From positions 1 to 18,205 of the forward strand of contig CAJVPP010001716.1 of assembly GCA_910592005.1 (NCBI GenBank): a stretch of DNA of 18,205 nucleotides, written 5' to 3'. Each line of letters begins with the position of its first letter. Position 1 is the stretch's first letter. A model generated the notes under the pieces. It was not told the DNA's origin. It did not search any database and saw only the letters and a list, made by a program, of their open reading frames with translations. A program made the position numbers and the translations under genes. The DNA comes from Funneliformis mosseae. Lineage: Eukaryota; Glomeromycota; Glomeromycetes; Glomerales; Glomeraceae. Of the stretch, positions 1 through 9,093 are shown piece by piece.

Positions 1-480
1 TTTAAACTCGATTTAATTTGACTCAACTTGATTTTAATTTGATTCAATTTTGAAAAAAATAATAAAAAAAAACAAAAAGATCAGGGAGAAGGAGAAGAGC
101 AAATTATTTGTTATTATTCTTCTTAAATAATAAAAAAATTGTTCAAGTTGAACGATTTGTCATTGTTCTTTTTAAATGATAAAAAATCATTCAAGTTAAA
201 CGATTCATTATTGTTCTTTTTGAATGATAAAAAAAATTGTTCAAGTTGAATGATTCGTTATCATTCTTCTTGAATGATAAAAAAAATCATTCAAGTCAAC
301 TCGAGTCAACTCAAATCAAATCAAATTTAAATTGAGTCAAGTTAAATATTTAACTCGACTTGAATTTGGCTTGACTCGCAAATCATCAAGTCAAAAAAAC
401 ATAAACTCAAATTGATTTAAACTTAACTCGACTTATCTAACTCGTGAGTTAACTCAACTCATCCAGAACTCTAATTAAAA
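1..480. repeat. Tandem and inverted short-repeat block
   Basis: About four imperfect units of 48-50 bp start near 138, 186, 236 and 286, with a partial unit from about 101. Each begins ATTGTTCAAG or ATCATTCAAG and ends with GAATGATAAAAAA or a close variant. Units carry ATCATTCAA (186-194, 286-294) and its inverse TTGAATGAT (220-228, 270-278), so they can pair with each other. The flanks (1-50 and 295-475) are built from degenerate ACTCAA/ACTCGA words in both orientations, giving a loosely inverted arrangement around the tandem units. No coding frame is seen. It may be the end of a non-autonomous element, but no target-site duplication could be identified. Confidence 0.6.
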
Positions 481-2520
481 AAACTAAAAAATGATTTAAA
501 ATAAAAAATAGGAATAATAGAAAAATAATAGAAATATTAAAGAAATTAAAAAATAAAAAAATGAAGTAAAAAATAAAAGAACAAAATAAAAATGAAATAA
601 CCTAATTGTAATTATTTATAGAGCTTAAACTAAAAGAATAAAATTCTAAAAAATGAAAAAGGTAATTATTAAAATAATAAAAGAATTGATGTATAATTAC
701 ATAATTATGTTAATTGATCTTTTAAAAGATAGCAGTTTTATTAGTTTATTACATAATTATAGAGAACTATAAAAACTATGATTTTACTGAGCTTATATAA
801 CCTTTTTTTTGAGATATAGAACTGATAGGACTAAGGTTCTTTAGAATCATTAATCATCTTTAATTTTTATATATAGAATAAAAAATATTAAAATATTAGA
901 TAAAAATATTAAAAAAATTTAATATTGTATTTATTATTCTTTAAACCTTAAAATAGAATTGAAAAATTATATATATTAGATAAAATTAGTAATGTATTTA
1001 TATTATATTTATATTAAATTCATATTAATTATTATAATGTATTAATTGTATTAACTGTATTAATTTATTAATTTTAATTCTTTAGTATATAATTTTTGAG
1101 TAGTTTAGTAAATATAAAATCTAAAATAAGATAATTATTAATTTAAAAATACAATTTTATAAGTATTATATATTAATAATAATATTAAAAAATTAATCGA
1201 CTAGTGATAGATATAGCAAGAAATTTAAAAAATAAAAAGTTTTCTTATTATCAAAATAGATAATATCAATTTTATTTACAAATTTTAAAAATCTTACTAA
1301 TAATTACAAAATTTAAATTAACTTAAAAATAATAGTTTAATTATCTAAAATATTTAACATATTTTAAGTACTTATTAATTAAATTTTAGCTAAATATTAA
1401 AAAGTAAGATTATAAAATAAGTATTATATTTATAAAATATTTTTAATTAATTTTATTTTTAATTAATATAATATTATATAATTAATTAAAAAGTAAGTTA
1501 AACTGAAAAATTATTATTAAAGTTTATAAATTAATTTAGAAATATAAATAATTTAAAAATTTTTAATAAATTTAAAAATATAATATAAAGTATCATTATT
1601 TATATATTTAATTATTTATATTATAATATAATAAATTTTAATTATATATAGAATAAAGTTACTTGTGTAAATTATTTTAAATTTGGTAAAACAATTTAAA
1701 TCTTTATATTTATTAATTTATTTTTACTAAAGTTTTAATATAGTTTTATTATTTTATAATTTTAATATAAGTTTAATTTTCTTTGAATTTTGTAGATTTT
1801 TAATAGATTTAATATAATTTGCTAAATTTACTTTTTAATATTTAAATAATTTATTTAACCTTTAGATTTTATTTAATAATTTTAATATAAAACAATTAAA
1901 TATTTTATGAAAATATAATGGAATAATAATAAAAAATAAATATAATAAGGTGCGTTACAGATATAAAGTGATTAATTTAAATTAATTTTAATATTTTATA
2001 GTTTTTACATAATAAAATTAATATATATTATATGAATTATGTTATATATATTTGTATTTATTAAGAAAACTTTATATATTTTATAAAAAAATTAATTGAT
2101 TATATTATTTTAAAAGATGATAAGTATTTTTATTTAAAAGGATATTAAATAATAGGTAAATTAAATAAATCAAAAAATTCATTTTTATTAATATATAATA
2201 ATAAGTTTAGATGATTATCTTTATATATTTAATCAAATTATCTTTAAAGACATTGAATGATATAAGTTTTTTAATTAATAAATTGTAATTCCATATTTGA
2301 ACTATTAAATAATACTTTATTATATAATAATAAATGATCTTAATTAAAAACATAATAATGATTTATTTTTTATTATTACTTATTTAAGTCAATGTTTATT
2401 CTCATTTAATTTTATTATATAAAAAAGCAAATTACAAATTTATTTTTATAAATTCTGTATTAATATAAATGTAACTAATATAACTATAACTATTAATTAA
2501 AAACTCATGAATTTTCATCT
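480..2520. other. Extremely AT-rich, gene-free block
   Basis: About 2 kb consists almost entirely of A and T. The lines beginning at 1141 and 1561 have only 4 and 2 G or C among 60 bases. Stops are dense in every frame and no splice-linked exons are visible. A short less biased patch lies near 1949-1972. The block ends rather sharply near 2520, where ordinary composition resumes. It could be decayed transposon sequence, a matrix-attachment or replication-associated region, or part of a centromere-like domain; the sequence alone does not decide. Confidence 0.6.
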
Positions 2521-3750
2521 TCATTAGGTCATATTTATTAAATCCTCCTATCGAAAGAAGTACCAATAAGATATAATTTGTAAGATCCATTACTGACCAA
2601 CCGCAGAAGAGCGATGATAATACAAATAGCTTATTGAAAGTATCTCTTCGTTTTTTCTATTAATCTAGGGGCAATTACCATATTATTGCTTTATGGAATG
2701 TATTCCCCCCACGTTGATTGATTATAATTGAGTAATGGTAATTATGAGATTCAATGATTAGTCATTTCATTCGAATTTTTGCTTGCGCGTAAAAGGATCG
2801 ACTCGTGAAACCTATCTCCTTTTTATATCCCGCGTGATCTTGAATCGGCGAGTATGATCGCATCACAAGATTCAGGATTGATGGCCTTTCACATATACGA
2901 GAAGGGAAGATTGATGACAAGGGTCGAGATATGGATAATTGATAGCTGTACCAGTTGGATCAACCAGGGAAGCAATTTCCCTATTTACATTTTTGTCTTA
3001 CCAAAAGCCCTATGATGATTGAAGTGGAATCCTCGGAAAAGCAAGTTTTTATTTATATAGAAAATTAAAGCATTCGATGATTAAGTTCCAACTTTACTTA
3101 CCTCATAGATATGCCCATAATCTAAAACAAAAGTTGGATTAACGTATGAATCACATCAATCAAATCAGTCGAACGTCGTTCATGTGCAAGAATAAATCAC
3201 TCGCGGGTTTCATGTTTGATCAGATGCTTCCTTCAATTTCGGAATGGCGAACAAAAATGAAGAACAAAGGAAAGTGAAGAACGGAAGGTATTCATTTTAA
3301 AACTTCCATCATGTTGGTAAGTCACGGGAGGTTGCTTGTTGAAATTATCGTAGAACCAACCTAATTTTCATTTATTTCAAATTAATCATAATTCATGGGG
3401 TGATATTTTTTGTTGCTATTCCCACAAACTAAGATTAATATGATCATTCAGATTTTCTAAAGTTCTAAAAGTTATATTTTATTCTTAATAAAGTAAGCCC
3501 TTTGTGTAATTATGAAAACGCTAGAAGAAAAAAGAAAAATCATTAATAAATTATCAGAAACTGTTCGATAGACAAATGAGATAAACACAATTGAAAAAGG
3601 TAGGTTGAACTTTTAATTGTCATAACTTTTTTATTGATGATAGAGATTCAAAAATTACTATTACATTCATTATATAAAGAATTAAAAATAAAAGGTTTTT
3701 TTTTTTAATCTTACTATGTAAAAACAATAAGAATAAAAGGACTAGATTGT
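2520..3750. other. Intergenic region with a moderately GC-richer patch, no firm gene
   Basis: Composition returns to the background of the rest of the window. The patch at about 2780-3015 is visibly richer in G and C and open on both strands: plus from about 2807 to a stop at 3013-3015 with an ATG at 2854, and minus from about 2966 to a stop at 2762-2764. Neither product is recognised and neither frame has convincing splice partners. A further minus-strand frame is open from about 2660 to 2436 and includes a hydrophobic stretch. These may be relics of a decayed gene or element. No RNA gene was recognised. Confidence 0.35.
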
Positions 3751-3959
3751 GGCTGAATTAGGATTTGGTTATCGTCAATGATTCCGAATCCAAAATATAA
3801 AATTAACCCAGGCGAGAATAGAGCGTCGTCATAGTCACTGGCAAGACATTGTCAGGAAATTCGAGGAAGAGGACGAATTAGAATTTGGTCGTTATCGGAC
3901 AATGATTCCGAATCCAAAATATAATAACCCCAGACAAGAAAAGAGCGTCGTCACAGTCG
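3751..3959 (+). repeat. Diverged 120-bp tandem duplication
   Basis: Two adjacent copies begin at 3751 and 3871. Both contain GAATTAG(G/A)ATTTGGT, AATGATTCCGAATCCAAAAT and GAGCGTCGTCA, in the same order with spacings of 120-124 bp. The copies differ by scattered substitutions and small indels, so the duplication is not recent. Within a copy, the GGATTTGG and CCGAATCC words are imperfectly inverted. The array lies just beyond the 3' end of the minus-strand gene ending at 3982. Confidence 0.75.
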
Positions 3960-3981
3960 CAAAAATATCTGGGGCAGACAA

Positions 3982-4584
3982 CTAGTTATCACCATAACAT
4001 TTTGTTGTTTCCTATTATTTTGTACAAAATGACACGATTGTCAAAAAATAAAAATCGTATAATGAAGAAACAAAAAAAAAATTTATATCTACTTACTTTT
4101 ATTCTTGAAAATCGTATTAATTTTACTGCAAATAATAGTTCGTTCCATGGGGTAAAAGATACATCTGCTTCTTTTCCCCTACTTGTACCTTTTTTTTTTC
4201 AAAAAAAAAATAGGAAGCAGGTTTGAGTTATCGAATAGCAAAATAATAATAATAATAATAATAGAAATAAAAATGTTAAACGTTTACTTGTAGATTCTAA
4301 ATTAATAAGCGTTTCTTCTGAATTTGCAAAACGAATTCGTCTTTCAATTGCTCTATAACAGGTGTCTATAGTCAAGTCATAAACGTTTGCAATTTTCCAT
4401 TCCCAATTTCCAAACATATTAATTGATTCGCTCTGAAATATTTCTAGCCAAAAGATATGGGATTTTGTAATAGAAAGGGGGGAAACTGACTGAAAAAAAA
4501 AATAAAGTTGTTAAATCTGAATATTCTAAAAAAAATATTTGTCAATGTGGCACGTTTTCTTTTTACGAAAATATTACTTTCCAT
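3982..4584 (-). CDS. Unrecognised 108-residue protein, four-exon model
   Basis: Function unknown; I do not recognise the family. The model joins, on the minus strand, 4584-4578 (ATG GAA A), 4485-4288, 4188-4097 and 4011-3982 (stop TAG). Donors are GTAATA, GTAAAC and GTAAGT, acceptors are CAG, AAG and TAG, phases are 1, 1 and 0, and introns are 92, 99 and 85 nt, all typical of neighbouring genes. The frame stays open across each junction, which is the main support. The predicted protein is mostly soluble, with an aromatic-rich part near residues 10-35 (several Trp and Phe), then a charged stretch with ERRIRF near residues 50-55 and a Ser/Thr-rich linker near residues 68-72. Weak points are the 7-nt first coding exon and the purine-rich tract before the second acceptor. 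It may be the tail of a decayed larger gene. It lies in tandem downstream of tetraspan copy A on the same strand. Confidence 0.4.
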
Positions 4585-4850
4585 ACGGAAAGTAACAAAC
4601 GAAGTTACACCGGAGTCGGAAGAAGTTGATTGGTGGTTCAATTACTTGTAGAACTTTATCGATATTTTTATATTTATCTGTTATTATTTTATTTATTTAT
4701 TTATTTATTTCTCAAGAATATTTCACAAAATTATTATTATTTATAACTATTTAAAAAATTAAACGATGTAGAGACGTGAATAGGTACAATTAAAGAATTA
4801 CAAAAAAAAAAGGAAAAAAAAAAAAGTTTGCGAGAATATAGCAGCATTCT

Positions 4851-4856
4851 TTTATT
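4851..4856 (-). terminator. Candidate polyadenylation signal AATAAA for tetraspan copy A
   Basis: The minus strand reads AATAAA about 21 nt past the TGA stop at 4879-4877. The position suits a cleavage and polyadenylation signal, but the motif is common by chance in such AT-rich DNA. Confidence 0.35.
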
Positions 4857-4876
4857 AAAATTTCCGAAACCTATAA

Positions 4877-6022
4877 TCAATACTTCAAAGCAGGATCATC
4901 TTTCTCCCCTTCATAATTATCCATTCCAACATAAACACTACGACTACATTTTGAGTTAGCGACCATTTCGGGTTCGGGTATTGAAATATTAACGGGAGAA
5001 GTTGGATTCACCCCAATTGAATTGGACGTATATTTTTGGGTATTATAAGGCTTGTGCATATTCTTTGAATAAAAGAACAATGCGGGTTCACCGTTGCTTA
5101 ATGAACCTTTTCGAACCAAATAAGCTTGTGATTTAACACCATGAGTTGTTGGTGTAACGTCACTCCCGTTCTTCCATCTTAATATCGATAACATTAACAT
5201 GATAAGTGCGATAGAAAGCGCAAAAAATGAAAGGGCTGTGTTGCCAAGGAATAAACGACACTTTGTTTGGTTGTCATCTGTGATTGTATTACAACCCATT
5301 TCTTTATCGGAAAAGGTTATTAAATTAGTAATACCTATTCATTAGCAAAAGAGGATTAGTTTAAAGGTTTTGACCAAAGAAAGAATAATATTCCTTCTCC
5401 GAACCACTTACATTGATAGAGCCAAATGACGGACAATAAGCTAGATTTTTTTTTTTTTTAAAAAAAAAAAATAATGATAAAATAAATAGTTGATTTTGAA
5501 TAACATTAGCGTAAATAAAAAAAAATGTATATACGAACCCATCAATAAAAACATCGGCTTTGTGCAAATTATCCTTCCATCGAGAATTGAGCTTAACCAA
5601 TAAATATCCTAAAGAAACAAATTGTTAAAGAGGGAATTTTCAATGGTGTTGATTCACGTGATATAACCTACCAGTAAGGGATAAACTTGCTATATTGATC
5701 ACCCAGATTTTTAATAGATAATTAAATCTTTAATAAAAAAAAAAAAAAAAAATGAATTTTTTTTATTCTCAAAAAAAAATCACGAAAATTATGTAGCTCA
5801 TAAATCAACTTACGGGATTTTCGAATAAATTGTTCGATATCCCAAGGACTGAACGAGTTCTATTTGAAAGAAAGTTTCATAAAGTCAAAAAGAAATAAAA
5901 ATAAAAATAAAAAAAAACTTTAACCATTGAAGCATACCTAGAATAAGTATCATTAAGAAAGTCCAAAATTGAAAAACCCTCCAAATGAGAAGAGTCTTTC
6001 GCTCAACTGACCACGTCATCAT
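4877..6022 (-). CDS. MARVEL-like four-helix membrane protein, copy A
   Basis: Predicted 247-residue integral membrane protein. The exons, minus strand, are 6022-5938, 5859-5814, 5727-5672, 5608-5539, 5440-5412 and 5334-4877; intron phases are 1, 2, 1, 2, 1 and introns 63-98 nt. Helices lie near residues 11-31, 48-68, 82-103 and 124-149, followed by a hydrophilic tail of about 100 residues. Helix 3 has Asp85 and Ile91-Trp92, a pattern I associate with MARVEL domains, and two cysteines (110, 121) in the loop before helix 4 could form a disulfide. MARVEL proteins act in membrane subdomains and trafficking; the specific role here is unknown. The first of two adjacent ATGs was chosen; the second would remove one residue. 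Exon structure and motifs match copies B and C, which supports the model. It is transcribed away from the receptor gene at 7690. Intron 4 holds a T14A12 palindrome at 5446-5471. Confidence 0.75.
5446..5471. repeat. T14A12 homopolymer palindrome inside an intron
   Basis: A run of 14 T is followed immediately by 12 A, within intron 4 of copy A and just before its 3' splice site (minus strand). Transcribed from either strand it can fold back on itself. A similar T11A12 palindrome lies in intron 1 of copy C at 14295-14317. The exact length may be affected by sequencing of homopolymers. Confidence 0.7.
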
Positions 6023-7116
6023 GAGAAATAGAATATTATAAAATGTTCTTTGATTTTTGCTTGTTGCTTGTTGCTTTTTGGTCGGTCGTTATAACCTCGA
6101 AGTAACAGTCGTAAAATTTTCTAGTGTCAAGAAGATGTGCTCTGAAACTCCCGAACTATAACGTATTTGTGTATGTGTATTTATACCAATCACCCTTTTT
6201 TTTTTTTAATATTTATTTATCATCGACAATGAAATCAGTGATTGATTTTAAAATTTATCGTAATGGCATAAACTTGGAAAGTTGATACAAAATTACCAAA
6301 TTACCTTATTGAGGTAAAGAAAAAAAGTTAAAATGATTTTGACGTCAAAAGTCATAGCTCAGATATTTAGATATTCGAAGGCATTAACTTACGTTGAACG
6401 AATCAGTTGACTTTTTTTTGTTTATTTTTGTTTTCTTTATTTGCCTTGTTTAAATATTTATATAACGATGAAAAATGCATCAAATGTATGTGACATCCTT
6501 AATTTCACAGGGGAGCTCTTTTTAAAAAAAAAAGACATGAAAAGCAGAAATTTTCTCATCGCGTGAAAAAAAAGTTTATCTTTTCATGAATCCATATGTT
6601 TAGTTTACTTAAGGGGTGAGTTCCGGAGATATTAGGGTCTATGCTGTACTACAAATATCGTTTATTAGCACATGTGAATGTTTATTTATCCTTTGGCGGG
6701 AATTGGGGACAGCTGCGCCATAAAAACTCGAAACCTCCTTCAAAAAAAGGGATTAAAAAAAAAAGTTAACTCGATAAAGATGCAAATTTTGAGCTTTAAG
6801 GCACATTTTTGAAAATAACGTGAAAAAAGAATCAATTTTCCCAATTAACCCCTTTCTTTTACACTTTAGAATTCATTTAGTAAGATCATATAAACATCGT
6901 GAGACCGCCAAACTCGACTTGAACCTACTCATTTCATTCAATATTCATATCAAGATAAGAACAGAGAGCATATACATTGTTAGCCCTTGAATCAGGTTAT
7001 ATTCGATCTTTTTTTAGATTCGTGAACGGCGCAGTATACATTAGAACCAAAATGTAATAGTTAATAATCTACGTGAAATAAACTTTCCCCAAAAGGATAA
7101 TGAATTTAGATAGACA
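6023..7116. other. Gene-free part of the divergent intergenic region
   Basis: This stretch separates the minus-strand tetraspan gene from the plus-strand open frame and receptor gene. It presumably holds promoter elements for both directions. Several A and T homopolymers occur, but I see no ORF with splice support, no RNA gene and no clear core promoter element beyond generic AT-rich words. Confidence 0.4.
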
Positions 7117-7614
7117 TTGTGGTCACGTGTCACAACAATCGAGCATAAAATCATAAACTTCTTTTTTCTTTTTGTTAATGTCTTATCTTTTTTGGGAAAT
7201 ATCTCCGGATATTGGAATATTGAAATTTTTTTGTTTTTTGTTCATTTGTCATTGAAATTAATAGTCAAGGCACAGCGAAAATTATACACGGAATTAATTG
7301 AACGTACCAATGGACCAATGGTGATTGGTAGAATCGATTTTTTTTTTAACAAAAAAAATGCAACCAATTTTCATTCCAAATTCCAAAATCCGAAACGTAA
7401 TAAGAAAATCTGTTTATGGTCAAATGAGAATATAAAAGAAATGGTATTTTTAAATCGAAATTTCATTAATTTTATGACCGTATATGCCCTTTTTGTGAGT
7501 ACTTCGGAAGTGACTTTTGAGGCACAAAAAATATTTTCCCTTTTATTCGACCGTGGCGTGGTGTTAGAGAAATTTTCAAATATTTCTTTCGATACCACGC
7601 CTACAAAAAAATAA
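7117..7614 (+). other. Unexplained 165-codon open frame without an initial ATG
   Basis: A frame of 165 codons is free of stops, unusually long for this AT-rich sequence, where stops are expected about every 11-12 codons. It begins at a TTG; the first ATG is roughly 68 codons in. A candidate acceptor (TTTAGATAG before 7114) would let it be a downstream exon, but no convincing upstream exon was found. The first half is hydrophobic, partly from T runs read as Phe. The second half is mixed and charged, ending Thr-Pro-Thr-Lys-Lys before TAA. No family is recognised. It ends about 75 bp before the receptor start at 7690. It may be a decayed exon, a small gene, or chance. Confidence 0.25.
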
Positions 7615-7689
7615 AAAAAAAAAAATTAAATCAAATTATTGTTCACGACTTTAATACTCTATGTTGTGAATTTTGCTGATATTAAAGAG

Positions 7690-8912
7690 ATGGGAGATTT
7701 TAATCTTAATCCTTTTCATGGCTCCAATTCAGCGATTTTTACAAGTTTAATTTTGTTATCAATAGACCTCGTAGCATGTCTGTATATTTTCGTGAGAACC
7801 TTTTTACAATGGAAACAGCTCGATAAAAAGTCGTTGCCGATGAGCCTCCGCTTCCCGTTTTATATTGCGTTAATTGGTAAATAATGATTCTTAATTCTGA
7901 ACTAAACGATGTCGTTAATGTTAATTTTTTTCCTACCATTTTTTTTTTTTTTTTTTTTAGAATTCAACTTGTCCATTATACAGATTATTAACCTGGTAAA
8001 TTATTTCGTTTACCCTATTAAAACGAAGAAATGATCGAATCAATTTTAAAATTAATCCCTTCTTTATAACATCATTTTTATAGAGTCGTCCGAACATGTG
8101 GCAAGATCCCATGTGTAGTATTATTGGATATACCTCATTATTCTTATTTAATTTTGTTATGAATTTGGTAACTTTCATCATTTTTATAACTTGGTATCAA
8201 GCTACGAGAAGGATCGGTCTTAGCTTTGGTCGTTACGATTGTGTAATTTTTATAGTTGTTACGACAGTTTCTATGTTTTACACTTTGCTCGGCGTGGGTG
8301 AATACGGTGAAGCTCACATTAGGTACGTTGAGATTATGATTTATCATCAAGGAATCTTTTGATCTTTGAACTTTAATTCATTTTCTTTTGATTTGATATA
8401 GGTGTGCAATTCAATCGTATAACATATCGATCCTTTGCATTTCTCTGGTCACAATCACAATTAATATGTCATTGATATTCATCCTTTATCTAAATACGTA
8501 TTTATATTTGAAGAGGAGACTATTAAATAACCAATATCCACCCGAGGATGAGATAACAAAGAAAATATTTTCATACGCTTTCGCTTTCGCTTTTCAAATA
8601 TTGATTATATTATTTTATACCATTACCACAATCATTAAATTGAACCATAATACGATAGATCTAATTTTCATATTTGGAATCATTAATGGTGGTTTATTAA
8701 TAACCATTCAGTATATTAAAAATGAAGGTTGGTCGCATAAGCCAATCCTTTCAGCAGCTGTAAAACGTCATTCGCTGGATAGTTCGGCTCAATCCATATC
8801 GTCTGTACCAAATTCATTACGGCTTACTGAACATTTTCCTTTTACAAAGATTCAAGTCGATGTTGTTCAACAACAAACGACTCAACGAAGGCAAATTGAG
8901 AATTATTTTTAA
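7690..8912 (+). CDS. Seven-helix GPCR-like receptor
   Basis: Predicted 323-residue polytopic plasma-membrane protein resembling fungal G-protein-coupled receptors, probably sensing an external signal; ligand unknown. The exons are 7690-7876, 7961-7995, 8084-8322 and 8402-8912, with intron phases 1, 0, 2 and introns of 84, 88 and 79 nt. Helices lie near residues 15-37, 55-74, 86-112, 126-145, 156-188, 210-232 and 239-259. Cys85 just before helix 3 and Cys155 just before helix 5 are placed like the conserved extracellular disulfide pair of GPCRs. The loop between helices 5 and 6 is charged (KRRLL and later EDEITKK), as expected for a cytoplasmic side. The tail (about 260-323) is hydrophilic and Ser-rich around residues 275-295, a possible phosphorylation region. 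The ATG at 7690 was chosen because it gives a short N-terminus before helix 1. Intron 1 ends in a run of 20 T directly before AG. No DRY or NPxxY motif is seen, so the subfamily is uncertain. It is convergent with the SIR2-like gene. Confidence 0.75.
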
Positions 8913-9093
8913 GTAGTATATCAAAACTGTGTTCGTAAAAAAATTTTTTCCAAAAAAAAAAAACAGAAAAAAAAAATTTTTTTTTTTCTTCCTGTTGCGT
9001 AATTTAATCTTGAAGAAAGAGAAAAAGAAAAAAAATTAAAAATTCAGGAAAAAAAATATTCATTAATAAATATTATTATAAATAATAAAATAA
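8913..9093. other. Short convergent intergenic region rich in A/T homopolymers
   Basis: Only about 180 bp separates the ends of the receptor gene (+) and the SIR2-like gene (-). Runs of A and T at about 8939-8990 can fold into A/T hairpins on either transcript and probably contain the 3' ends of both genes. No individual polyadenylation signal could be assigned firmly. Confidence 0.4.

Noticed and set aside
101..300. CRISPR-like array
   Set aside because: Units are contiguous without unique spacers, imperfect and AT-rich, and the genome is eukaryotic by its introns.
4002..4226. Plus-strand 74-codon open frame
   Set aside because: It begins at TTG, is dominated by Lys, Asn and Phe from homopolymers, and is antisense to the better supported minus-strand exons at 4011-4188.
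4444..4641. Minus-strand 65-codon frame taken as one exon
   Set aside because: It begins at TTG and reads through a likely intron (4486-4577); only its ATG at 4584 fits the spliced model.
7371..7598. Minus-strand 75-codon frame
   Set aside because: It lies antisense to the much longer plus-strand open frame and has no splice support.
7739..8350. Minus-strand frames opposite the receptor gene
   Set aside because: They are shadows of the receptor exons, which have splice sites and seven helices in register.
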